From Cellvibrio sp. (GTDB taxonomy: Bacteria > Pseudomonadota > Gammaproteobacteria > Pseudomonadales > Cellvibrionaceae): 64,000 bases of DNA. This document shows, piece by piece, positions 1-8,683 of the stretch (position 1 is the stretch's first letter; each line of letters opens with the position of its first letter). Location: NCBI GenBank assembly GCA_016712405.1, contig JADJRD010000001.1, forward strand, positions 248,001 to 312,000, written 5' to 3'. The position numbers and the translations under genes were made by a program. The notes under the pieces were generated by a model, which had not been told where the DNA came from, did not search any database, and saw only the letters and a list, made by a program, of their open reading frames with translations.

Positions 1-50
1 GGTGCGCTATCAAAAAGCTTTTTCAATCGGGTCTGCTAAGAAAATCGTCA

Positions 51-812
51 GTGGAGAAATTGGAGTGCAGAGATGGACGTTTGTGGGTAGTTCTAACTAC
101 GGACGACGAAATAGCCGAAACAAATCTTGAGTATGAGGTTATCGATTCAATAGTTCCAATTTTAAGATCTCTTGCCGAAGAACTAGGTAATTTAAAAATA
201 TTAAGTAGAAAATTTTATCGAGAACGATTTTTTAAAAAGTCATTCGTTATAGATTGCATTATCGCAGGCATGATAATTTATCCAGTGAGTCAATTTTTAA
301 CAACGACCTATCCTTTTCCCTATTTCTATAACAATTCTGATCTCTATATCCATGCGGCCATCTTGGCAATAATTTTATTAGTAATGTTGGTTTTAGGGGT
401 GGTTTTCTGGATGAAAAACAGCTCGAGAGCGCATGTGGTAATACTTGAATTATTGTTGATCGGTGCGATAAGTTCGTTCGGATCTTCTTATTATATTTTG
501 CGTTATGCAAATATGCATTTAATTGACGAGAAAGTAAATGTTATTGAAACTCGTTTGGTTGAATATAAGATCAAATTGATAGAGAGGAATAAATTTAAGC
601 CTTGGCGTAAGAAGCGATATTATAAAGAGTATAGTCTTGCTTTTTTGGATTGGACTTGTAACTGTTCTAAAATGATTACTTTAGATGTATCAGAAAATAT
701 ATATGAAAAATTTATTCAATATCAGAAATTTAAAGTCCATCTGCATACTGGTTATTTTGGGTACAAGTGGGTTTCAAGTATACAGCCTGTAGAAAACTCT
801 CAAACCAGATGA
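51..812 (+). CDS. Hypothetical membrane protein
   Basis: I do not recognise this 253-residue protein. It has about three hydrophobic segments, near residues 65-85, 100-122 and 128-150. A charged cytosolic-type N-terminus precedes them, and a basic, Lys/Arg/Tyr-rich tail of about 100 residues follows. The only start in frame near the 5' end is GTG at 51, and the gene may be slightly longer upstream of the window. It runs convergently towards the FliK-like gene on the other strand, 16 bases away, so it is not part of that operon. No catalytic motif is visible. Reality of the gene is likely; function is unknown. Confidence 0.6.
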   Translation: MEKLECRDGRLWVVLTTDDEIAETNLEYEVIDSIVPILRSLAEELGNLKILSRKFYRERFFKKSFVIDCIIAGMIIYPVSQFLTTTYPFPYFYNNSDLYIHAAILAIILLVMLVLGVVFWMKNSSRAHVVILELLLIGAISSFGSSYYILRYANMHLIDEKVNVIETRLVEYKIKLIERNKFKPWRKKRYYKEYSLAFLDWTCNCSKMITLDVSENIYEKFIQYQKFKVHLHTGYFGYKWVSSIQPVENSQTR

Positions 813-828
813 GTTGAATGGTCTCATT

Positions 829-2616
829 TCACGTCTTAACATCAATCAACGAATACTGAATCTCGTTTTGTGGTTTGTTGGGTGCTCCGGGTAAGCAGTC
901 GAGTTGTGTGACCGTTATTCCTTCTTGTTGTAGTTTGGTGCGCAAGTTTTCCATTTTTTCTTTTGCTAATTTTAATGTGTCGGATTTTTCAGCCCAAAGG
1001 GTGGCGCTGAGCTGTTGGTTGAACCAGATTAATTGAGCGTAAAAATGCCCGACTACTGGCAGGTCGAAATTCAGCATGATTCGCCATTGTTTGACTTTTT
1101 CACGTTTTTGTTCGGTAGATTTTTCTTTGTCGTCTATCCAGTAACGTTCAATTTGCATTTGCAATAGATGAATATCATGTTGGTAACGAATAGGAATTTC
1201 GATTTGCCAGCTTTGTTGTGGGTAATCGGTTGATTGTGTTGTTTGTGGTTGAAGGCTTTGTAGCTGTTGAATTTGTATTTTGGCAACGGCTTGGTAGGCA
1301 TGTTGTTGTAACAGTGCAATCAATTGTGTGCGCAGGGTTTTAATTGATAAATCTTTTTGCGGTGTTTTCCCCATTAAAATTGGTAGCAATTGTGCTGCCC
1401 AATCTTTCAGGTGAGTATTGTTTAGGTTCTTAATAATCGTTGCCACATCTGCGTCATCTTCTGTTAATGACTGGCTGGTTTTGTAACCAAATCAACCAGT
1501 GCACCTTTCATGTCTTGATTTTTTTGAATGCTTTGTTGTTCAGGTTTTATAGCGTTCTGTAATTGGTTGATATTGTCGGCATTGATCTTGACAGTTGGAT
1601 TGATTTTGTTTGTATTTAACAAAGTAGATGCGTTTGCCACGCTAATATTGGATGTGGTATTTGCAATGGGTTGTTTATTTGTTTCAATTTTTTCAGTTGA
1701 TGTTGGATAAGTGTTTAACAGCGGTGCTAGATTTTGCGTTGTTAATGCTTGTCCCGATAGTCTGTTAACCATCGGTTTTGTGATAATTATTTCTGGTGAG
1801 CTCTGGATGTTTTTAATGAGTTCACTAACATTCGTGATTGCTTGCCCCGTTTTATGGTTAGTTTGTAGTGTGGCTTGGGATTGAGTTAAGCTCTCTACTA
1901 ATTTTTTTCGAATTGAATCCCGATGTTTCCACAATAGTTTTTAATATTTGTGGGTCTATCACTTTAGCTAAAGTCGGTATCAGTTGATTTAATTTATCTA
2001 AAGATGTTTGCAATGGCTTATCAACCAACTGGGTGAGTTGTTTTTCGGGAATCGCTGTTAATACTTGAGTCAATTTTGCCAAGGCTGTAAAAAAATTATC
2101 CTGTTTTTGTGTAGGCAAATGACTGATCAGCGGTAATAGTTGCCGCAAATTTTGCGTAATGGTTTGTTGAATATTAATGTATTCGGGTGTTTCATCAGGA
2201 TTGCTTAATAACTTCCATCCAAGGTTGGGAATTAAGCGTGAATTAATTACCTGGCCTTTAACGAAAGCTTGATTGCTGTAAACCAAAAAGGATTTATTGT
2301 TTACTTCCAATGTAACCAGTTTTAATAAGTTGCTTTGTAATAGATTTTTTTGTTGTTCCAAGGCTTCAATTTGTTGTTGGGCTGCAGGCAAAAGGCTGTT
2401 AGATTTTATTTGGGCCAATGCTTTATCAATCTGTGCAACTAAAATTTCGCGTTCTTCGGGTGAACTATTGGCAATGTCAACGACTAGCGCTTTGCTGCTA
2501 TTGTTGACCGTCATACCCGTCAAGCGCGCAATTAAGACTAATTGATCGTTTTGAGTCTTCTGAAGGTTTTGCAGCGTTAAATTGAGTAATTTATCGCCTG
2601 CAGATTGAATATCCAT
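829..2616 (-). CDS. FliK-like hook-length control family protein, broken by two frameshifts
   Basis: Three minus-strand reading frames (2616-1858, 1934-1464, 1446-829) join into one protein of about 595 residues. Removing one base from the T7 run at 1902-1908 and adding one to the T4 run at 1479-1482 makes them continuous. The C-terminal part (about the last 120 residues) has the pattern of the flagellar hook-length control C-terminal domain: a W..ML.FDLP...HF.AQL core followed by a L..L..L...G helix. The middle is Gln/Asn/Thr-rich and low complexity, as in FliK linkers. A FliK-like gene directly before ccmA is the usual arrangement in Pseudomonas and relatives. The start ATG at 2616 is 94 bases from divergent ccmA. 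Whether it is a true FliK or a flagella-unrelated paralogue cannot be decided here. Confidence 0.7.
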
Positions 2617-2710
2617 TTAGAAATCTCTCGAAGCATTGGAATGTGATCGCTATAATCCGGCGCGCAGCCCAGTTTCACTCATCCCATTATAGGCAATTGA
2701 AATCAATATT

Positions 2711-3352
2711 ATGTCTGACCTCTTACTGGAACTAGATGATATCGCCTGTGAACGTGACGATCGTCTCTTGTTTTCACAACTTTCTGCGAATTTTGTTGCC
2801 GGTGATCTGGTTCAAATTTTAGGGCCGAATGGGGCAGGAAAAACCAGCTTACTGAGGATTATTGCAGGTTTAACACCTGCATCTCGGGGTGATATTCGTT
2901 ACAAAGGTCAGTCTTTACAAGCCTCACGCTGGCAGTTTGCACAAGATAGTCTGTATCTGGGGCATTTAGCCGGCATTAAAAAATCGCTTACACCTGAAGA
3001 AAATTTGCAATGGTTTATGGCCCAGCAGCCTGTTAAGTCGGACATCTTTTCTGCGCTGAAAAAAGTGGGATTGAGAGGCTATGAACATTCAACTTGTGAT
3101 CAGCTCTCGGCTGGACAATTCCGTCGTGTAGCCTTGGCTCGATTGCATATGAGTGCCGCTACAATCTGGGTTCTTGATGAACCCTTCACTGCAATCGATA
3201 AATCTGGTGTGGCTATGTTGGAAGAGCTCCTGGCTCAACATCAAGCAAAAGGCGGTCTCGTCTTGTTGACATCACATCAGGATCTGGCATTGCCGGGTAT
3301 TAAGCGGATTCATTTGGAAGACTTTACGTCTACCCAAGAGGTAGCCGCCTGA
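2711..3352 (+). CDS. ccmA: Cytochrome c maturation ABC transporter ATP-binding protein CcmA
   Basis: CcmA is the ATPase of the CcmABCD complex, which releases holo-CcmE carrying heme for c-type cytochrome assembly. The 213-residue protein shows Walker A (GPNGAGKTS, about residues 38-46), the ABC signature LSAGQFRRVALAR near 135-147, and Walker B (IWVLDEP) just after it. These fit the short single-domain CcmA family. It is the first gene of ccmABCDEFG. Its TGA overlaps the ccmB ATG (TGATG), which suggests translational coupling. The promoter must lie in the 94-base divergent gap shared with the FliK-like gene. Confidence 0.95.
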   Translation: MSDLLLELDDIACERDDRLLFSQLSANFVAGDLVQILGPNGAGKTSLLRIIAGLTPASRGDIRYKGQSLQASRWQFAQDSLYLGHLAGIKKSLTPEENLQWFMAQQPVKSDIFSALKKVGLRGYEHSTCDQLSAGQFRRVALARLHMSAATIWVLDEPFTAIDKSGVAMLEELLAQHQAKGGLVLLTSHQDLALPGIKRIHLEDFTSTQEVAA

Positions 3353-4030
3353 TGCAGCAATCACTCTGGGCAGGATTTTTTAGTCATCTTCAGCGCGATT
3401 TTCGGTTGATTGCCCGGCATAAACTGGAATTGCTGAATCCTTTGGTGTTTTTTTGTCTTGGCGGTGAGTTTGATTCCCTTGGGTTTAGGCGAAAAGAAAG
3501 TGTTAGCAGCTTTAGCGCCCGGAATTGTCTGGATCATGGCATTGCTGGCTTCCTTGTTGTCTTTGGAGTCCTTGTTTCGTAGCGATTATGAGGACGGGTC
3601 GCTTGAACAAATTCTGATAAGCCCGCAACCTTTGTACTTTGTGGTATTGGCAAAATTATCTGTGCATTGGTGTGCGACGGGGTTGCCCTTGACCTTAATG
3701 TCCCCTTTGTTGGGATTATTAATGGGCTTGCCCGACGCGGGTTACATTCCTTTAATGTTCAGCTTGTTTTTGGGCACGCTCAGCATGACATTGATTGGTG
3801 GTATTGGCGCTGCATTAACTCTTTCAGCGCGTCGCAGTGGGCTATTGTTGTCGTTAATTGTGGTGCCTTTATACATTCCGTTACTGATTTTTGGCGCGAG
3901 TGCAGTACAAAGTGCCATTGATTTTTCTCAATATCAATTGCAGCTAGCCGTTTTAGGCGCTATGGCCGCGTTGGGATTATTGGCTGCACCTTTTGCCATA
4001 ATGGGTGCATTAAAAATTTCACAAGAGTAG
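3352..4030 (+). CDS. ccmB: Heme exporter membrane protein CcmB, frameshifted here
   Basis: CcmB is the six-helix membrane partner of CcmA. The frame from 3352 runs to NPLVFF and then goes out of frame at the T7 run 3448-3454. Removing one T restores VFFVLAVSLIPLGLG, the expected CcmB sequence, which continues in the second frame (ALAPGIVWIMALLASLLSL, then DYEDGSLEQ). The joined product is about 225 residues, the normal family length, with no other defect. The surrounding ccm genes are intact, so a sequencing error in the homopolymer is the simplest reading. A real slippage site is possible but not supported by anything else seen. Confidence 0.88.
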
Positions 4031-4036
4031 GTGATT

Positions 4037-4792
4037 ATGAATTGGCAATGGTTTCATCGTTTGGGGTCGCCGCGTTGGTTTTATGAAAAAACTACGGGCT
4101 GGTTACCCTGGATTGCATTGGTCACTTTTAGTTTGATGATTGTTGGCATGGTGTGGGGTTTAGCATTTGCTCCTTTGGATGCAAAACAAGGGAATAGTTA
4201 TCGAATTATTTATTTACATATGCCAGTCGCAGTGCTGTCGATGGCGGGTTATTACGCCATGGCGATTGCGGGCGCAGTCGGATTAATCTGGCGAATGAAA
4301 ATGGCATTTATTGTGATGGTTGCGGCTGCACCAGTCGGTGCTGTTATGACTTTTTTAGCATTGGTTACAGGTTCAATTTGGGGTAAACCAACTTGGGGAA
4401 CCTGGTGGATTTGGGATGCACGTTTGACATCCGTGTTGGTGTTATTTTTTCTGTACATGGGTGTGATTGCGTTGCAACAGGCTTATCAAAATCGTGACAC
4501 TGCAGACAAGGCCTGTGCAATTTTATCTTTGGTTGGCATGGTAAATATTCCGATCATTTATAAATCGGTTGACTGGTGGAGTACTTTGCATCAGCCAGCG
4601 ACTATTAAAATGGTTGGCGAATCAACGATTGATCCTTCAATGAAATATCCCTTGTTGATTATGATCGCGGCACTTTATTTATTTTTTACCTTGGCAGTTA
4701 TTTTGTACACGAGAGTAGAAGTGTTGCGTCGTGAAAGTCGTACACAATGGGTCAGCGATTTATTAACTCAAGCCGCGAATAAAAGACGTTAA
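4037..4792 (+). CDS. ccmC: Heme handling membrane protein CcmC
   Basis: CcmC presents heme to the periplasmic chaperone CcmE. The 251-residue protein has six membrane segments and the tryptophan-rich WWD motif typical of heme-handling proteins (TWGTWWIWDARLTS, about residues 117-130). Histidines flank the motif (LHMPVAVLS before it; LHQPATI after it). An in-frame GTG lies six bases upstream at 4031. The ATG at 4037 matches the conserved MNWxWFHxLGSPxWFY N-terminus and is preferred. It follows ccmB by only six bases and is followed by ccmD after one base. Confidence 0.95.
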   Translation: MNWQWFHRLGSPRWFYEKTTGWLPWIALVTFSLMIVGMVWGLAFAPLDAKQGNSYRIIYLHMPVAVLSMAGYYAMAIAGAVGLIWRMKMAFIVMVAAAPVGAVMTFLALVTGSIWGKPTWGTWWIWDARLTSVLVLFFLYMGVIALQQAYQNRDTADKACAILSLVGMVNIPIIYKSVDWWSTLHQPATIKMVGESTIDPSMKYPLLIMIAALYLFFTLAVILYTRVEVLRRESRTQWVSDLLTQAANKRR

Positions 4793-4793
4793 T

Positions 4794-4982
4794 ATGAATT
4801 TTCAATTTGAATCCCTAGCAGAATTATTGGCTATGAAAGGTCATGGACCTTTTGTTTGGTCAGCTTATTCCATTTCCATTATTGCGTTTGCCTATTTGAT
4901 CTGGACACCAGTGAAATCTTATCGCGATATGGTCAACCGTGAACTCAAGAAAAGAAGTCGAGAAGAAAATGCACCCGATTAG
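4794..4982 (+). CDS. ccmD: Heme exporter accessory protein CcmD
   Basis: CcmD is a small single-helix protein needed to release holo-CcmE from the CcmABC complex. This 62-residue product has the family pattern: an N-terminal FxSLAELLAMKGHGPFVWSAY stretch, one membrane helix (about residues 21-39), and a basic cytoplasmic tail ending in KKRSREENAPD. It overlaps the start of ccmE by 14 bases, as expected for this tightly packed operon. Confidence 0.9.
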   Translation: MNFQFESLAELLAMKGHGPFVWSAYSISIIAFAYLIWTPVKSYRDMVNRELKKRSREENAPD

Positions 4983-5436
4983 AAAACAACGCTTGATGAT
5001 GGTGTTATTGATTGTCATTTTTTCCAGTATTGCAATCGGCTTAATTATGTTTGCTTTGCGAGAAAATTTAAATTTGTTTTATCCTCCCAGCAAAATAGTA
5101 TCGGGTGAGGTACCGCATAATGTCAAAATTCGTGGCGGTGGCTGTGTGAAGCCAGGCAGTGTGCAACGCTCCGAGCATAATCTGGATGTCAACTTCGTCA
5201 TTACAGATGGTGTTGCTGATGTAAAAGTTTTTTATTCCGGGATTCTTCCTGATTTATTTGCTGAAGGTGAAGCCGCTGTGATCAATGGAAAAATAAATGA
5301 TAAGGGTGAACTGGAAGCCAGCGAGGTTTTAGCCAAGCATGATGAAAATTACATGCCTCCTGAAGTGGCTGAAGGCATGAAGCAAGCGGGTGGTGAGCAT
5401 CAAAAAACCTGCGAGACTATTAATTATGCACGCTGA
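4969..5436 (+). CDS. ccmE: Periplasmic heme chaperone CcmE
   Basis: CcmE binds heme covalently through a histidine and passes it to CcmF. The ATG at 4969 gives the conserved MHPIRKQRL N-terminus, so the in-frame ATG at 4939 is rejected. The 155-residue protein has one N-terminal membrane anchor (about residues 9-30), then an OB-fold domain with the heme-attachment motif AKHDENYMPPEV, in which His is the covalent ligand and Tyr the axial ligand. The tail is short. It overlaps ccmD at the 5' end and ccmF at the 3' end. Confidence 0.95.
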   Translation: MHPIRKQRLMMVLLIVIFSSIAIGLIMFALRENLNLFYPPSKIVSGEVPHNVKIRGGGCVKPGSVQRSEHNLDVNFVITDGVADVKVFYSGILPDLFAEGEAAVINGKINDKGELEASEVLAKHDENYMPPEVAEGMKQAGGEHQKTCETINYAR

Positions 5437-7396
5437 TTGGTTAAGCCTTGTGCCTGAAATAGGGCAGTTGTCTCTTATTATTGCGTTTTGTTTTTCAGTC
5501 GCTTTATTCCTGCTGCCGCTATGGGGAAGTTACCGCAATAATCTATTAATGATGTTATCGGCGCGTAGTATTGCTGCCGGTTTTTTTATTTTCGTGTTGA
5601 TTTCATTTTTGTGTTTAACCTGGTCATTTACGCAAAATGATTTTTCGGTTGCCTATGTTGCTACCAATTCCAATTCGCTTTTACCCATGCATTATAAAAT
5701 CAGTGCGGTGTGGGGTGGGCACGAAGGTTCGCTTTTATTGTGGATTTTAATGTTATCGGGTTGGACATTCGCCGTTGCATTATTTAGTCGATCAATTCCT
5801 TTGGAATTACAAGCGCGTGTATTGTCAGTCATGGGCTTTGTGGCGATTGGTTTTAGCTTATTTATTTTAATAACCTCAAACCCGTTTGATCGAAATTTGC
5901 CAATACCTCCACAAGAGGGAAATGATTTAAACCCTTTATTGCAAGATATAGGTTTAATTATTCATCCACCGGTTTTATACATGGGTTATGTTGGGTTCAG
6001 TGTGGTATTTGCTTTTGCTATCGCCGCATTGTTGACTGGCAGAATGGATAGTGCATGGGCCCGTTGGTCTCGTCCCTGGGCGATTATTGCCTGGGGATTT
6101 TTATCATTGGGTGTTGCCATGGGTAGTTGGTGGGCCTATTACGAATTGGGTTGGGGCGGTTGGTGGTTTTGGGATCCCGTCGAAAATGCCGCGTTTATGC
6201 CGTGGTTAGTTGGAACTGCATTAATTCATTCACTTGCAGTGACAGAAAAACGTGGATTATTTAAAAGCTGGACTATTTTGTTAGCCATATTTGCATTTTC
6301 ATTAAGTTTGTTGGGAACTTTTTTGGTTCGTTCGGGGGTATTAACCTCCGTGCATGCTTTCGCGAATGATCCGGAACGCGGTTTATTTATATTGGGATTT
6401 TTGTTGGTGGTAGTGGGTGTCTCTCTTGTGCTTTACGCAATACGAGCGCCAGTAGTAAAAGGTGCACAGGGTTTTGATTGGCTATCTCGCGAAACTTTTT
6501 TATTGGCTAATAATATTTTGTTGGTTGTTGTGATGTTGGTGGTATTGATTGGCACTCTCTACCCATTAATTGCGGATGCATTGGGGCTAGGAAAAATTTC
6601 CGTTGGGGCACCATTTTTCAATATGTTCTTTTTGCCCTTGATGGGATTGTTGTGTTTATTGATGGCAGTCGGTCCAGTCCTGAATTGGAAAAAAACACAA
6701 CCCGCATTATTGAAAACTTTATTACTAAAACCTTGGGTTATTAGTTTATTGATTGGCCTTCTGTTTCCTTTATTTTATGCCGAGAAATATTCTATTCCAG
6801 TTGCGGTTGCTGTATTTATTGCTTCCTGGATTACCACTGCATTGATTTCTGATTTTATTTATCGGTTGCGTCATGCTGATTCTTTTATATCAGGTTTCAA
6901 AAAATTGAGCATGAGTTATTACGCCATGTCTATTGCTCATGTTGGGGTTGCTGTCAGTTTGATAGGAATTGTTTTAAGTAGTCACTATAGTCAGGAACGG
7001 GATCTGCGTTTGCAGTTAGGCCAAGTGGTAGAAATGGCACCTTATCAATTCACGTTGAAATCGCTTATACCTATCAGAGAATCAAATTACATCGCTGATC
7101 AAGCGGATATTGAAGTGCAAAAAAATGGAAAATTTTTGGAAATTCTATCTCCGCAAAAGCGTCGGTATCTCGCTAGAGGTGATGTGATGACGGAAGTGGC
7201 ATTGGATGCAGGACTATTGCGCGATATTTATATAGCCATGGGGGATAAGTTATCTGACGACGCTTGGGCCATGCGCATACATGTAAAACCTTTTGTGCGT
7301 TGGATTTGGTTGGGGGCTATTTTTATGGCCTTGGGATCATTGTTAGCGGTTATCGATAAGCGTTATCGCACCAAGACTGCGGAAGTGAGTCTATGA
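5426..7396 (+). CDS. ccmF: Heme lyase subunit CcmF
   Basis: CcmF is the integral membrane heme lyase that joins heme to apocytochrome c. The 656-residue protein has about 14 membrane segments and the WWD heme-handling motif (WGGWWFWDPVENAAFMPW, about residues 247-264). The histidine-containing segments seen in the family are also present (VWGGHEGSLLLW; LIIHPPVLYMGY; ALIHSLAVTEKRG). The start is the ATG at 5426 (MHADWLSLVPEIGQ), inside the ccmE 3' end; the longer frame from 5390 is not supported. The stop overlaps the ccmG ATG (ATGA). Confidence 0.95.
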   Translation: MHADWLSLVPEIGQLSLIIAFCFSVALFLLPLWGSYRNNLLMMLSARSIAAGFFIFVLISFLCLTWSFTQNDFSVAYVATNSNSLLPMHYKISAVWGGHEGSLLLWILMLSGWTFAVALFSRSIPLELQARVLSVMGFVAIGFSLFILITSNPFDRNLPIPPQEGNDLNPLLQDIGLIIHPPVLYMGYVGFSVVFAFAIAALLTGRMDSAWARWSRPWAIIAWGFLSLGVAMGSWWAYYELGWGGWWFWDPVENAAFMPWLVGTALIHSLAVTEKRGLFKSWTILLAIFAFSLSLLGTFLVRSGVLTSVHAFANDPERGLFILGFLLVVVGVSLVLYAIRAPVVKGAQGFDWLSRETFLLANNILLVVVMLVVLIGTLYPLIADALGLGKISVGAPFFNMFFLPLMGLLCLLMAVGPVLNWKKTQPALLKTLLLKPWVISLLIGLLFPLFYAEKYSIPVAVAVFIASWITTALISDFIYRLRHADSFISGFKKLSMSYYAMSIAHVGVAVSLIGIVLSSHYSQERDLRLQLGQVVEMAPYQFTLKSLIPIRESNYIADQADIEVQKNGKFLEILSPQKRRYLARGDVMTEVALDAGLLRDIYIAMGDKLSDDAWAMRIHVKPFVRWIWLGAIFMALGSLLAVIDKRYRTKTAEVSL

Positions 7397-7953
7397 ACAA
7401 ACGTTTATTTCTATTTATTCCCTTAGTGTTTTTTGTGTTGTTAGGCCTTTTATTTTGGCGAGGTTTATCCTTGAATCCCAATGAAAAGCCATCAGCATTA
7501 GTGAATAAACCATTCCCTGAATTTACGCTTTCAGTATTAGCTGCTGCTGAAAACCCACAACATTTAGTTCGGGCCAGCCGTAACGATATTATAGGTCGCG
7601 TGAGTTTAGTGAATGTTTGGGCAACCTGGTGTACAACCTGTCTTGCAGAGCATGAATTTCTCAATCGTTTAAAAAGTCAGGGAGTGTTGATTTATGGAAT
7701 ATATTATCCAATCGATTTTGTGGAAGAAAAATCTGGCGCAGAAGAATGGTTGCGCGACTTGCATAACCCTTATGTGTTCACTGTGGTTGATGAAGATCGT
7801 AAATTAGGTATGAATCTCGGTGTTTTCGGCACACCGGAAACTTTTGTGTTGGATAAAAAAGGCATGATTCGCCATAGGCACCTTGGTGATGTGAACGAGA
7901 TGGTATGGGTAAATGAGTTGCAGCCTTTGCTTCAGGCATTAGAAAAAGAATAA
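7393..7953 (+). CDS. ccmG: Thiol:disulfide interchange protein CcmG/DsbE
   Basis: CcmG is a membrane-anchored thioredoxin-fold protein that reduces the apocytochrome CXXCH cysteines. The 186-residue product has an N-terminal anchor (about residues 4-24) and the active site WATWCTTC (usually WCPTC in this family). It also has the family acidic/proline signature GVFGTPETFVLD. It starts with an ATGA overlap with ccmF. It is the last gene of the operon here: ccmH and ccmI, normally next, are absent, and maf follows convergently 13 bases later. Confidence 0.93.
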   Translation: MNKRLFLFIPLVFFVLLGLLFWRGLSLNPNEKPSALVNKPFPEFTLSVLAAAENPQHLVRASRNDIIGRVSLVNVWATWCTTCLAEHEFLNRLKSQGVLIYGIYYPIDFVEEKSGAEEWLRDLHNPYVFTVVDEDRKLGMNLGVFGTPETFVLDKKGMIRHRHLGDVNEMVWVNELQPLLQALEKE

Positions 7954-7966
7954 TGTCAGATGCCGT

Positions 7967-8551
7967 TCATTGATTCAGCGGGTGTACTCCTTCTTTTTCC
8001 AACAAATCGACTAACGCCATCAGTGGCAAGCCAATCAAACTATTTGGATCGCGACCTTCCATGGATTGAAAAAGGCTGATGCCTAAACCCTCGGATTTAA
8101 AACTGCCTGCGCAATCATAAGGTTTGTCGTGCTGCAAATAATTTTCTATTTGCGAATCACTTAATTGTCTGAAATAAACCTGGTAGGTTTCAAGATGAGT
8201 GTGGCAGTTTTTGGTTTTTGAATTAAACAAACAAAGCCCTGTGTAAAAAATAATTTTATTACCGTTAAATGTTTTCAGTTGTGTAAAAGCATTTTCGTGG
8301 TTTCCTGGCTTGCCAATAATTTTTTGATCCAATACGGCGACTTGATCTGAACCTATGATGAGATGTTCTGGATGTTTCGAAGCTAAGGTGATGGCTTTAG
8401 TCGATGCTAATCTCAAAACAAGATGCTCTGGGAGTTCGTCTCTATTTGGGCTTTCATCAATGTTCGGGCTATCCCAATCGAAAGGCAGTTGTAACTTGGC
8501 CAGTAGTTCGCGTCGGTAGGGTGAGCTTGAGGCAAGTAAGAGTCGGGTCAT
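7967..8551 (-). CDS. Maf/YceF-family nucleotide pyrophosphatase
   Basis: Members hydrolyse non-canonical or modified nucleoside triphosphates; the YceF branch prefers m7GTP. The 194-residue length fits. The N-terminal LASSSPYRRELLAKL loop, the IDESP acidic site and the GSDQVAVLDQKIIGKPG motif are all visible, and PYDCAGSFKSEGLGI near the C-terminus is a family signature. It is convergent with ccmG. In many Gammaproteobacteria yceF lies upstream of yceD-rpmF-plsX on the opposite strand. That arrangement is kept here except for the lipoprotein gene inserted between them. Confidence 0.9.
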   Translation of the reverse strand: MTRLLLASSSPYRRELLAKLQLPFDWDSPNIDESPNRDELPEHLVLRLASTKAITLASKHPEHLIIGSDQVAVLDQKIIGKPGNHENAFTQLKTFNGNKIIFYTGLCLFNSKTKNCHTHLETYQVYFRQLSDSQIENYLQHDKPYDCAGSFKSEGLGISLFQSMEGRDPNSLIGLPLMALVDLLEKEGVHPLNQ

Positions 8552-8683
8552 TGGTAAGTCACTTTTGCAATTTTGGTATGGTAAAACTAACTCAATAGCT
8601 CAAGTTCAGATAGATTTTTATTCTTGTGTTGAATGTGCTACTTTCCAAAACAATGACAAGATAATTTCTATAAGGTACCCAAT

